Source of the DNA: Acinetobacter vivianii
GTDB lineage: Bacteria; Pseudomonadota; Gammaproteobacteria; Pseudomonadales; Moraxellaceae
DNA: 64,000 nt
Direction: 5' to 3'
Assembly: GCF_014635885.1 (NCBI RefSeq)
Contig: NZ_BMDR01000007.1
Coordinates: 124,001-188,000 of the forward strand
Shown here: one piece after another, positions 20,104-29,259 of the stretch
Numbering within the stretch: the stretch's first letter is position 1
Layout: every line of letters begins with the position of its first letter
Notes under the pieces: generated by a model
Database searches by the model: none
Told to the model about the DNA's origin: nothing
The model's input: only the letters and a program-made list of their open reading frames with translations
Made by a program: the position numbers and the translations under genes

Positions 20104-20889
20104 CTAACCCTGATCTCCACCTCCCACTGGGATGACGCTGCCAGTGATATAAGATGCATCATCAGATGCAAGAAAAACAATGGCTTTGACCTGTTCCTCG
20201 ATACTGCCATAACGGCCCATAAAGGTACGGTCTATGGTTTGGTCGACGACCTGTTGCATCCAGTCTTTTTCATCCTGACTCAGTGGATTGCTATTGCGAG
20301 GCACTTTGCGAGGCGGTGCTTCAGTTCCACCTGTGGCAATGGCATTGACACGAATCCCGTCTTGGGCATGTTCAAATGCCAGCGATGCCGTTAGTGCATT
20401 AACTCCACCTTTGGCTGCTGAGTAGGGAATACGGTTAATCCCGCGAGTCGCAATTGAGGAAACATTTACAATCACACCAGCTTGTTGCTTGATCATTTCG
20501 GGTAACACTGCTCGACAACACCATAATGTTGGAAACAGCGAGCGATTCACTTCCTTGATAATTTCCTCTTCAGAAAACTCCTGAAAAGGTTTCATCCAGA
20601 TTGCGCCACCGACATTGTTGATCAATACATCGACTCGACCAAAATGTTCAATCGCTTTTGCTACAACTGCTTGTGCACCCGCAAAGCTTTCAAGATCAGC
20701 TTGGATGGTGATGGCATCAGCACCCAATGCTTTGACTTCGATTAACACCTCTTCGACATAATCAGAACGATCTGCCAGAATCAGTTGCGCACCTTCGGCA
20801 GCCAGTTGTAGTGCAACTCCACGGCCAATGCCTTGAGCACTGCCAGTCACAATCACCACTTTATGCTTAAATCTTTGTGCTTGAGACAT
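20104..20889 (-). CDS. benD: cis-1,2-dihydroxycyclohexa-3,5-diene-1-carboxylate dehydrogenase
   Basis: 261-residue classical short-chain dehydrogenase. TGSAQGIGRG (residues 15-24) binds NAD, INNVGG is the second cofactor motif, and Ser144/145, Tyr156 and Lys160 (YSAAK) form the catalytic set. It oxidises the benzoate diol made by BenABC and releases CO2 to give catechol. It sits 21 bases after benC. Confidence 0.95.
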   Translation of the reverse strand: MSQAQRFKHKVVIVTGSAQGIGRGVALQLAAEGAQLILADRSDYVEEVLIEVKALGADAITIQADLESFAGAQAVVAKAIEHFGRVDVLINNVGGAIWMKPFQEFSEEEIIKEVNRSLFPTLWCCRAVLPEMIKQQAGVIVNVSSIATRGINRIPYSAAKGGVNALTASLAFEHAQDGIRVNAIATGGTEAPPRKVPRNSNPLSQDEKDWMQQVVDQTIDRTFMGRYGSIEEQVKAIVFLASDDASYITGSVIPVGGGDQG

Positions 20890-20910
20890 AAGTTAATTCT
20901 CCAGTAATCA

Positions 20911-22002
<1,092 letters not shown>

Positions 22003-22503
22003 TTAGAGGTGATAGATATCAATCACTTGATTGATATAGTCATTTTTAAGCACCACATATTTGCTCAGGATTTTCGGTTCATCACCCGAACAATCAATCA
22101 CATAACGTGACATGCCAAAGTAGCTATAGGTGGTTTTATAGCGGAAGCTCAAGGTGTTCCAATTGAAGCGAACCGTGAGTTTATCTCCGTCACGCGCTAC
22201 GATTTCAACGTTGGCAATATTGTGGCAAGTACGGGTATCAGGCATGGTGGCAGAGGAGCGTTCAGTTTTGATACGGAATACGCGGTCTTCCAAACCTTGA
22301 CGATCTGGGTAATAAATCAGTGAGATTTCTGACTGCGGATCTTCGGTGAGTTGATCATTGTCATCCCAAGCTGGCATCCAGAAACTCGCTTCTGGCGCAT
22401 AGCAACTGAGCCAGTCATCCCATTGTTCGTCATCTAAAAAACGTGCCTCGCGGTAGAGAAACTGGGCAATATTTTCCAAGCTGGTTTTGTCTTGATTGCT
22501 CAT
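22003..22503 (-). CDS. benB: Benzoate 1,2-dioxygenase small (beta) subunit
   Basis: 166 residues, an NTF2-like beta subunit of ring-hydroxylating dioxygenases. [18 protein letters not shown] at the N-terminus and the closing [19 protein letters not shown] match BenB. It overlaps the end of benA by 4 bases (ATGA), which indicates translational coupling for alpha/beta assembly. Confidence 0.96.
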   Translation of the reverse strand: MSNQDKTSLENIAQFLYREARFLDDEQWDDWLSCYAPEASFWMPAWDDNDQLTEDPQSEISLIYYPDRQGLEDRVFRIKTERSSATMPDTRTCHNIANVEIVARDGDKLTVRFNWNTLSFRYKTTYSYFGMSRYVIDCSGDEPKILSKYVVLKNDYINQVIDIYHL

Positions 22504-23882
22504 GCATTTTCTCCTTGAGCTGCGATTTCCTTCTCTGCGACAATGGCGTGTTTCATGGTATGCAACCAGTATTGATGTTGCGCAAGATACAAGCCTTCAT
22601 CTTCGGTTTTGATTCCGCTCAACATCGGTTTGAGACCAATTTCATTGGCTGCATCATCAGGGCCATAAATCCAGTGTTTTGAACCGCGGCACATGTCATT
22701 CCATTCCAGCGCGATACCTGCATAACCTGCCTGACAGGCACGGAATTCTTCCAGATCATCAGGCGTGGCCATACCTGAGGCATTAAAGAAATCTTCATAC
22801 TGGCGAATACGACGTGCGCGTGCTTCTGGGGCTTCACCTTTTGGTGCTATACAGTAAATCGTCACTTCAGTGCGATCGACTGAAATAGGACGCAATACAC
22901 GAATTTGCGAACCGAATTGATCCATCAAATACACGTTTGGATAAAGACATAAGTTGCGCGAACGTTCGATCATCCATTTCGACATCGCTGCACCATATTT
23001 CTCGGTATATTCGTCTGCCTTCGGAAAGTTCGGACGATCTTCAGGATTGGCCCATTGTGTCCAAAGCAGCATATGACCATTTTCAAAACCATAAGAACCA
23101 CCGCCTTGCTTACCCCAAGACCCAGCACTCATGGCACGAATGTTATCGGCAGCTTGTGTCTCTTTGCGGTGTTGCGTGGTTGCGGCATAGTTCCAGTGCA
23201 CTGCTGAAACGTGATAACCATCGGCACCATTTTCAGCCGTTAGTTTCCAGTTTCCTTCATAGGTATAAGAGGAGGTGCCGCGTAGCACTTCTAGGCCATG
23301 GTCAGATTGATCAACAATCATGTCGATAATTTTGCTGGTTTCACCTAAGAACTCTTCAAGCGAAGGTACATCTGGATTGAGGCTGCCAAACAAGAAGCCT
23401 TTGTAATTCTCAAAACGGGCAACTTTTTTCAGGTCATGCGAACCATCCTGATTAAAGCAATCTGAGTAGCCCGCTTCACTTGGATCTTTGACTTTGAGCA
23501 ATTTACCCGAATTGTTAAAAGTCCAGCCGTGGAAAGGACAAGTATAGGTTGCCTTGTTACCGCGCTTATGACGACAGAGTTGTGCGCCGCGGTGTGAGCA
23601 GGCGTTAATCATGGCATTCAGTTCGCCATTACGATTGCGGGCAATAATGATCGGTTGACGACCAATATGGGTGGTGTAGAAATCGTTGTTATTAGGAATC
23701 TGGCTTTCGTGCGCAAGATAAACCCAATTACCTTCGAAGATGTATTTCATTTCAAGATCAAATAAGGCTTGATCGGTAAACACTGAGCGATGAAGTTTAA
23801 ATTCACCTGTGTCGATATTGTCTACAAGTAGTTCATCAATACGGTCAAGGTGGCTGGTATTGATTACAGGAATACGTGGCAT
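22500..23882 (-). CDS. benA: Benzoate 1,2-dioxygenase large (alpha) subunit
   Basis: 460 residues from the ATG at 23882 (CGGAG upstream); an in-frame start at 23918 is rejected because BenA proteins start [13 protein letters not shown]. Rieske [2Fe-2S] ligands are Cys95, His97, Cys115 and His118. The mononuclear iron site is in [14 protein letters not shown]. It dihydroxylates benzoate to the 1,2-diol. First gene of the minus-strand ben operon, divergent from benM, whose operators lie between. Confidence 0.98.
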   Translation of the reverse strand: MPRIPVINTSHLDRIDELLVDNIDTGEFKLHRSVFTDQALFDLEMKYIFEGNWVYLAHESQIPNNNDFYTTHIGRQPIIIARNRNGELNAMINACSHRGAQLCRHKRGNKATYTCPFHGWTFNNSGKLLKVKDPSEAGYSDCFNQDGSHDLKKVARFENYKGFLFGSLNPDVPSLEEFLGETSKIIDMIVDQSDHGLEVLRGTSSYTYEGNWKLTAENGADGYHVSAVHWNYAATTQHRKETQAADNIRAMSAGSWGKQGGGSYGFENGHMLLWTQWANPEDRPNFPKADEYTEKYGAAMSKWMIERSRNLCLYPNVYLMDQFGSQIRVLRPISVDRTEVTIYCIAPKGEAPEARARRIRQYEDFFNASGMATPDDLEEFRACQAGYAGIALEWNDMCRGSKHWIYGPDDAANEIGLKPMLSGIKTEDEGLYLAQHQYWLHTMKHAIVAEKEIAAQGENA

Positions 23883-23942
23883 GTCCGTTCTCCGACTTTC
23901 CAGATCTGTGGAAGTCACCGAGATGCTTTCAAAAGTCTCTCG

Positions 23943-23957
23943 ATATCCTAAAGGGTT
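23943..23957. promoter_or_regulatory. Degenerate BenM-type dyad near benA start
   Basis: ATAT-CCTAAAG-GGTT shares the 4-N7-4 spacing and the central CTAAAG core with the two dyads further upstream. It lies 60 bases upstream of benA and is the weakest of the three. Confidence 0.35.
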
Positions 23958-24055
23958 AAATTCTGTGTGAGTCTTTTCACTTGAACCGATAATGATGAAT
24001 ACGGGGCAGCAATCTCAGCGGGGCGATTCATATTTCATCGGTTTATCTCTTGTTT

Positions 24056-24122
24056 ATACCTTAAAAGAATGAGTAAACTCTGTCTAAGACTGAATTTATA
24101 TTTTTATATATCTTAAAGGTAT
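24056..24122. promoter_or_regulatory. BenM operator pair in the benA-benM region
   Basis: ATAC-CTTAAAA-GAAT (24056-24070) and ATAT-CTTAAAG-GTAT (24108-24122) fit the ATAC-N7-GTAT rule known for BenM/CatM sites, each with one weaker arm. Their centres are 52 bp apart, about five helical turns, so a tetramer could bridge them. The second ends 9 bases before the benM start codon. Confidence 0.65.
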
Positions 24123-24131
24123 GGAAACCGC

Positions 24132-25091
24132 ATGGAATTACGTCATTTACGGTATTTTGTTGCTGTTGTTGAAGAGCAAAGCTTTACCAAGGCAGCAGAA
24201 AAATTATTTATTGCTCAACCGCCTTTGAGCCGACAGATCCAGAATCTGGAAGGTGAGCTGGGTATTCAATTATTTGAGCGTGGAAGTAGACCATTACAGA
24301 CCACACCTGCTGGGCATTTCTTTTATCAGCACGCCGTTAAACTTTTGTCTAATGCTGAAGAAATTAAGAGTATGGCGAAACGTATTGGACTGATCGATCG
24401 CAGTGTCACGATTGGTTTTGTGGGATCGTTACTGTATGGCTTATTACCTCGAATCATCTATTTGTTTCGGCAGCAGCAACCTCATTTAAATATTCAACTG
24501 GTGGAAATGAGCACCACGGAGCAGTTGCAAGCTTTAAAAGAGGGCCGAATTGATGTGGGCTTTGGACGTCTGCGGATTAGTGATCCTGCGGTAAGACGGA
24601 TTTTATTGCGTAAAGAGCGCTTGGTTGTGGCAGCACATACCAGCCATCCGATTGCGCAGCGGACGGAAGGGGTTTATCTGGCTGATCTGATTGATGAAAA
24701 GATGTTTATGTATCCCACATCTCCGAAGCCTAATTTTTCGACTCAACTGCTGAATATCTTTGCCGAGCATAGTTTAGTACCGAAAAATATGCATGAAGTG
24801 CGTGAAATCCAGCTGGCTTTAGGACTGGTGGCAGCGGGTGAAGGCTTGTGTGTGATTCCTGCCAGTGCCGATACTATTCGTTTTCCTCATTTAAATTATA
24901 TTCCGATTCTGGACAATGGCGCGGTCAGCCCAATTTTTCTGACTGCACGGGCAATGGATCGTAGCGAAGACTTACAGCTGTTATTTGATTGCGTTTATCA
25001 GGTCTATGATCTGGAAGGGATTCCATATCAACGGACGGTGTTTACACTTGATCAAAATCCCATTGATGATTCGGTTGGTATTGATTTTTAA
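24132..25091 (+). CDS. benM: LysR-type regulator of benzoate catabolism BenM
   Basis: 319 residues. The N-terminal winged helix MELRHLRYFVAVVEEQSFTK through FIAQPPLSRQIQNLEGELG is nearly the A. baylyi BenM sequence, and the effector domain has IGFVGSLL, SSxPKPNFST-type sequence and LGLVAAGEG as in BenM/CatM. BenM activates benABCDE in response to cis,cis-muconate and benzoate. About 15 residues longer than A. baylyi BenM at the C-terminus. CatM is the alternative, but divergence from benA favours BenM. Confidence 0.93.
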   Translation: MELRHLRYFVAVVEEQSFTKAAEKLFIAQPPLSRQIQNLEGELGIQLFERGSRPLQTTPAGHFFYQHAVKLLSNAEEIKSMAKRIGLIDRSVTIGFVGSLLYGLLPRIIYLFRQQQPHLNIQLVEMSTTEQLQALKEGRIDVGFGRLRISDPAVRRILLRKERLVVAAHTSHPIAQRTEGVYLADLIDEKMFMYPTSPKPNFSTQLLNIFAEHSLVPKNMHEVREIQLALGLVAAGEGLCVIPASADTIRFPHLNYIPILDNGAVSPIFLTARAMDRSEDLQLLFDCVYQVYDLEGIPYQRTVFTLDQNPIDDSVGIDF

Positions 25092-25146
25092 AGGATTAAT
25101 GGTGAATAGTTTATAAAAATTAGTTTATTTTTCTGCCAATAAAATT

Positions 25147-25180
25147 TGCAATTTCTGGATAGAGATTGCAGATATTGACC
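25147..25180 (+). promoter_or_regulatory. Dyad and possible -35 box upstream of the indole operon
   Basis: TGCAATTTCT-GGAT-AGAGATTGCA (25147-25170) is a 10-bp inverted repeat with one mismatch. A TTGACC follows at 25175-25180. It lies about 60-90 bases before iifA and could bind the regulator of the operon. No matching -10 box at the right spacing was found. Confidence 0.45.
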
Positions 25181-25238
25181 TGTTTAACTGATTTTAATCT
25201 TTGCATGATAGGGATAACAACCAGCAAGGATGAAGAAC

Positions 25239-26489
25239 ATGGCAGGACAATATATTCAAGTAAAAACAGCGACTGGTAATCAATTTAAAGCTTATCTGGC
25301 AACTTCTGTAGATGGTAAAGGTCCAGGTATTGTGTTGTGCCAAGAAATCTTTGGTGTAAATCAGGCGATGCGGGAAAAGGCCGATTTACTTGCAGAAGAA
25401 GGTTATAGCGTTTTAGTACCCGACCTGTATTGGAGAATTGAGCCTGAAATTGAATTAGGTTATGGGAACGAAGATTTTCAACGCGCATTTGAGTTATATC
25501 AACAGTTTGATGAAAACTTAGGTGTTCAGGATATTCAAGATAGCCTCAATTTCTTAAAAACTCTGGATGTTTGTGATACCAACGTAGAACAGGCCGTGAT
25601 TGGTTTTTGCTTAGGTGGAAAACTTGCTTATTTAGCTGCCTGCCGTATTCCTGAGCTTGCCTGCTCGGTGGCTTATTATGGGGTGGGCATCGAAAAAGCA
25701 TTGGATGAAAGCCAGAATATTCAAGGAAAGTTGGTATTACATATCGCTGAACTAGATCAGTTCTCCCCAGAAAATGTCCGTACCACCATCCAAAACACGT
25801 TGCAGAAAGTGGCTAAAGCAGAGGTTTATGTTTACCCTCAAGTTGACCATGCTTTTGCCCGTCCAGCAGGTGAGCATTTTAATAAAGTTGCTGCACAATT
25901 TGCGCATGAAAGAACGATAACTGCGTTACGTAAAACAATTGGACCATCTTATGATCTGGCGGCACTCTGGGAAGAGCATATCCGTCATGAGTTTGATACC
26001 AGAGACGTTCCTGCAACGATGGCGACCATGGTTGCAGAGCCTTATGTTAACCATATCCCGACAATGACTGGTGGAGTGGGATACAAACAATTATCTCGTT
26101 TTTACCAATATCATTTTGTACATCAAAATCCCAAAGATATGAGTCTGACTCCAATTTCCCGTACAGTTGGAGCAACGCAAGTGGTCGATGAATTTATTAT
26201 GAGTTTTACTCATGATGAAGAAATTGACTGGTTAATTCCAGGTATCGCTCCAACAGGAAAAAAGGTTCAAATTCCGATGCTTGGAATAATAAAATTCCGT
26301 GGACCGAAACTATGTCATGAACATATTTATTGGGATCAAGCCAGTGTTCTTGTGCAATTAGGGATTTTAAATCCACAAGGTTTACCCGTTGCTGGTGTTG
26401 AAACAGCACAAAAACTCATTGATGAATCCTTAGCTTCAAATACCTTGATGCCATCTTGGTCTTCAAGCGAAAGTAAATCTGTAGCTTAA
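25239..26489 (+). CDS. iifA: Dienelactone hydrolase-SnoaL-like fusion, IifA-type (indole degradation)
   Basis: 416 residues with AAGGA eight bases before the ATG at 25239. Residues 1-225 are a dienelactone hydrolase domain: Glu36 in CQEIFG, nucleophile Cys124 in GFCLGG, Asp173 and His204 in VDHAFARP. Residues about 235-400 form an NTF2/SnoaL-like domain (YDLAALWEEHIRHEF, RTVGATQVVDEF, HEHIYWDQASVL). In the described iif cluster of Acinetobacter strain O153, IifA is a cofactor-free enzyme that makes anthranilate from 3-hydroxyindolin-2-one. Gene order here fits that cluster; the assignment is from order and family, not from sequence comparison. Confidence 0.8.
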   Translation: MAGQYIQVKTATGNQFKAYLATSVDGKGPGIVLCQEIFGVNQAMREKADLLAEEGYSVLVPDLYWRIEPEIELGYGNEDFQRAFELYQQFDENLGVQDIQDSLNFLKTLDVCDTNVEQAVIGFCLGGKLAYLAACRIPELACSVAYYGVGIEKALDESQNIQGKLVLHIAELDQFSPENVRTTIQNTLQKVAKAEVYVYPQVDHAFARPAGEHFNKVAAQFAHERTITALRKTIGPSYDLAALWEEHIRHEFDTRDVPATMATMVAEPYVNHIPTMTGGVGYKQLSRFYQYHFVHQNPKDMSLTPISRTVGATQVVDEFIMSFTHDEEIDWLIPGIAPTGKKVQIPMLGIIKFRGPKLCHEHIYWDQASVLVQLGILNPQGLPVAGVETAQKLIDESLASNTLMPSWSSSESKSVA

Positions 26490-26499
26490 GGAGAAGATG

Positions 26500-27285
26500 A
26501 TGAATATTGATTTTGTAGGAAAAACGATCGTCGTTAGCGGTGGCGCTACGCTAATAGGGCAAGCCGTAGTAGACGCATTTATCCGTGCAGGCGCAAAGAT
26601 TGCCATTCTTGATATTGACCCAGCAGGACAACAAATAGCAGATCTTCATATTGGCAAGGTTTTGTTTATCCAGACAGATTTAACAGATGATCAACAACTG
26701 AAAAAAGCCATTGAACAAGTCCAACAAAAATTTGGACAGATTCATGTTTTAGTTAATTTAGCTTGTACTTATTTAGATGATGGTTTTCAGTCTAGTCGAC
26801 AAGACTGGCTGCAAGCTTTAGATATCAATTTAGTTTCTGCTGTTGAGTTAACGCGAGCCGTGTATTCCGATCTTAAAGAAACACAGGGTTCTATCGTTAA
26901 TTTCACTTCAATTTCTGCTCAGTGTGCGCAAACAGGACGATGGCTATATCCCGTCTCAAAAGCAGCCATGCAAGCTTTAACTAAAAGTATGGCAATGGAT
27001 TTTGCGAGTGATGGGGTACGTGTAAATTCTGTTTCCCCAGGTTGGACGTGGTCTCGTGTAATTGCAGAGGTCAGTGGTCAGGATCGTAAAAAAGCGGATC
27101 AAGTTGCGGCAGATTACCATCTTCTCGGACGTTTAGGTCATCCCGAGGAAGTTGCCAATGTGGTGTTATTCCTCAGTTCTACAGCAGCGAGTTTCGTAAC
27201 AGGGGCAGATTACGCCGTGGATGGAGGCTACAGCGTGATGGGACCAGAACAAAATCGGCCTGCTATCCCGCGTTTAGCCAGCTGA
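26500..27285 (+). CDS. iifB: Short-chain dehydrogenase, IifB-type
   Basis: 261 residues from the second ATG (26500), six bases after AAGGAG; the first ATG at 26497 is too close to it. The Rossmann motif is SGGATLIG where most SDRs have TGxxxGIG, and the NNAG motif is NLAC, so the cofactor site is atypical. Ser137-Tyr150-Lys154 are present (YPVSK). In the iif pathway IifB oxidises the indole-2,3-diol and prevents indigo formation. It lies 10 bases after iifA. Confidence 0.8.
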   Translation: MNIDFVGKTIVVSGGATLIGQAVVDAFIRAGAKIAILDIDPAGQQIADLHIGKVLFIQTDLTDDQQLKKAIEQVQQKFGQIHVLVNLACTYLDDGFQSSRQDWLQALDINLVSAVELTRAVYSDLKETQGSIVNFTSISAQCAQTGRWLYPVSKAAMQALTKSMAMDFASDGVRVNSVSPGWTWSRVIAEVSGQDRKKADQVAADYHLLGRLGHPEEVANVVLFLSSTAASFVTGADYAVDGGYSVMGPEQNRPAIPRLAS

Positions 27286-27358
27286 ATAGAGTTGAGTTAA
27301 CGCATCTCAAGTTTAAACAAAATAAAGATTTTTCATGGAATGAATAAGGAATAAACAC

Positions 27359-28597
27359 ATGCGCAAAATAGCAATTGTTGGTGCTGGTCAAGCAGGTTTA
27401 CAACTCGGTCTGGGGCTTTTGGATAAAGGCTATGAAGTGAGTTTATATACCAATCGCACTGCCGAACAAGTAAAAAATGGCAAAGTCATGTCGAGTCAAT
27501 GTATGTTTCATACAGCCCTACAAACTGAACGGGATTTGGGACTAAACCAATGGGAGGAGCAGTGTCCTTCAGTTGAAGGAATCAGTATTACGTTGGTCCA
27601 GCCTGATAAGAAAGAAAAGGTTTTTAGTTGGAGTGCCCGTTTACAACGTTACGCACAGTCTGTAGATCAACGTGTCAAAATGCCTGTATGGATGGAAGAG
27701 TTTGAACGTCGAGGTGGTCGTCTGGTCATTCAGGATATTGGGCTGCCCGAGTTAGAGCAATTGGCAGATCAATATGAATTGGTGTTGCTGGCTGCTGGTA
27801 AAGGCGAGATTGTTAATCAGTTTAAACGCAATGATCAGCATAGCCCATTTCAACAACCTCAACGTGCATTGGCTTTGACCTATGTAAAGGGGATGAAGCC
27901 GATGTCTCCATACTCTCGCGTTGCATTTAACCTGATTCCCGGAGTAGGTGAGTATTTCTGCTTCCCAGCTCTGACAACGAGTGGGCCATGTGAAATCATG
28001 GTTTTTGAAGGGATTCCAAATGGCCCAATGGATTGCTGGCAGGATGTGAAAACACCAGACCAACATTTAGCAAAAAGTTTGGAAATTTTAGAAAAATATC
28101 TGCCATGGGAAGCTGAACGTTGTCGTCAAGTAGAGCTGACTGATGATGGTGGATGTATTGCAGGACGCTTTACTCCGACCGTACGTCATCCAGTATTGAC
28201 CCTAGCTTCAGGCAAAAAAGTTTTTGGTATGGCTGATGCATTGGTGGTGAATGATCCGATTACAGGACAAGGTTCAAATAACGCAGCCAAGTGTAGCAAA
28301 GTTTATTATGAGGCAATTTTATCCCATGGTGATCAGATCTTTGATGAGACATGGATGACTCAAACTTTTGAGCACTATTGGGATTATGCACAAGATGTCG
28401 TGAATTGGACGAACAGTATGTTGCGCCCACCAGAACCACAAATGGTCGAGGCTTTAGTGGCTGCTTCTCAAAATCAAAGTATTGCTTCGCATATTGTGAA
28501 TAATTTTGATGACCCTCGTGGTTTCTCTCCGTGGTGGTTTGACTCAACAGCAAGCGAACAGTTTTTAATGCAATTTAAACTTAATTGTGTAGCTTAA
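27359..28597 (+). CDS. iifC: StyA-like flavin-dependent indole monooxygenase, IifC-type
   Basis: 412 residues. It opens MRKIAIVGAGQAGLQLGLGL, the FAD-binding Rossmann motif, and aligns by eye along its length with styrene monooxygenase StyA (415 residues): SPFQQPQRAL in the middle, then NDPITGQGSNNAAK near the FAD pyrophosphate and FDDPRGFSPWWFDS at the end. It needs reduced FAD from a partner reductase, encoded next. Indole epoxidation is the proposed reaction; styrene-like substrates are also possible. Confidence 0.85.
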   Translation: MRKIAIVGAGQAGLQLGLGLLDKGYEVSLYTNRTAEQVKNGKVMSSQCMFHTALQTERDLGLNQWEEQCPSVEGISITLVQPDKKEKVFSWSARLQRYAQSVDQRVKMPVWMEEFERRGGRLVIQDIGLPELEQLADQYELVLLAAGKGEIVNQFKRNDQHSPFQQPQRALALTYVKGMKPMSPYSRVAFNLIPGVGEYFCFPALTTSGPCEIMVFEGIPNGPMDCWQDVKTPDQHLAKSLEILEKYLPWEAERCRQVELTDDGGCIAGRFTPTVRHPVLTLASGKKVFGMADALVVNDPITGQGSNNAAKCSKVYYEAILSHGDQIFDETWMTQTFEHYWDYAQDVVNWTNSMLRPPEPQMVEALVAASQNQSIASHIVNNFDDPRGFSPWWFDSTASEQFLMQFKLNCVA

Positions 28598-28611
28598 AAG
28601 GGGAGTTCAGC

Positions 28612-29142
28612 ATGACGTACTCAGCCACTGATTTAGGTTTAAAAACAATAAATTGTAAAGAGCCTCGCAATATTCGTAATTTACTTGGACAGTTTGCTAC
28701 AGGCGTCACTGTGATTACCACAAGAGGCCAAGATGGACGCAAGATTGGCATGACTGCAAACTCATTTTCTTCCTTGTCCTTAGATCCACCTTTAATCTTA
28801 TGGAGCTTATCTAAAACTGCACCCAGCTTACCTGACTTTGTGGCAGCTTCACATTTTGCGATTCATGTATTAGGTCATCAACAGCATGATGTATCAGGAC
28901 ACTTTTCCAAAGGTGCCGAAGACAAATTTGCAAATATTGCCCACCAGATGTGTGATTTAGGGCTACCAATCCTTGAAGAAAGCTTGGCTACGCTGGTATG
29001 TCGGAATGTGAATCAATATGAAGGTGGTGACCATTTAATTTTTATCGGTGAAATCGAACATTACCGACAGACACAGGGTGATCCATTGGTTTTCCATGCG
29101 GGAAAATATCGTATTGCAGCCGAGCACCCTCAAACACTTTAG
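28612..29142 (+). CDS. iifD: Flavin reductase partner, IifD-type
   Basis: 176 residues from the ATG at 28612 (GGGGAG upstream). It has the HpaC/StyB-like flavin reductase fold: LLGQFATGVTVITT, then GMTANSFSSLSLDPPLILWS and FAIHVLG, ending with the GGDHLIFIGEIEH block. It supplies reduced flavin to the monooxygenase. The start lies 14 bases after iifC, so both are produced together. Confidence 0.88.
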   Translation: MTYSATDLGLKTINCKEPRNIRNLLGQFATGVTVITTRGQDGRKIGMTANSFSSLSLDPPLILWSLSKTAPSLPDFVAASHFAIHVLGHQQHDVSGHFSKGAEDKFANIAHQMCDLGLPILEESLATLVCRNVNQYEGGDHLIFIGEIEHYRQTQGDPLVFHAGKYRIAAEHPQTL

Positions 29143-29201
29143 TGAAACAAGGGACTTTAAATGAATGAAATGTATTTGCTGATTTAGAGTTCCTTTAATT
29201 C

Positions 29202-29234
29202 ATGCATTGATATGGTTGGAAAAATGCAATGCAT
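29202..29234. promoter_or_regulatory. Inverted repeat before the aldehyde dehydrogenase gene
   Basis: ATGCATTG (29202-29209) and CAATGCAT (29227-29234) are perfect 8-bp arms 17 bases apart in the 117-bp gap after iifD. Possible operator for separate control of the dehydrogenase gene. Confidence 0.35.
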
Positions 29235-29259
29235 CATATTTATACTAGGAAAATAGCGA

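Noticed and set aside
23883..23918. Longer N-terminus for BenA (start at 23918)
   Set aside because: Known BenA proteins begin MPRIPVIN, and the ATG at 23882 has a good ribosome binding site.
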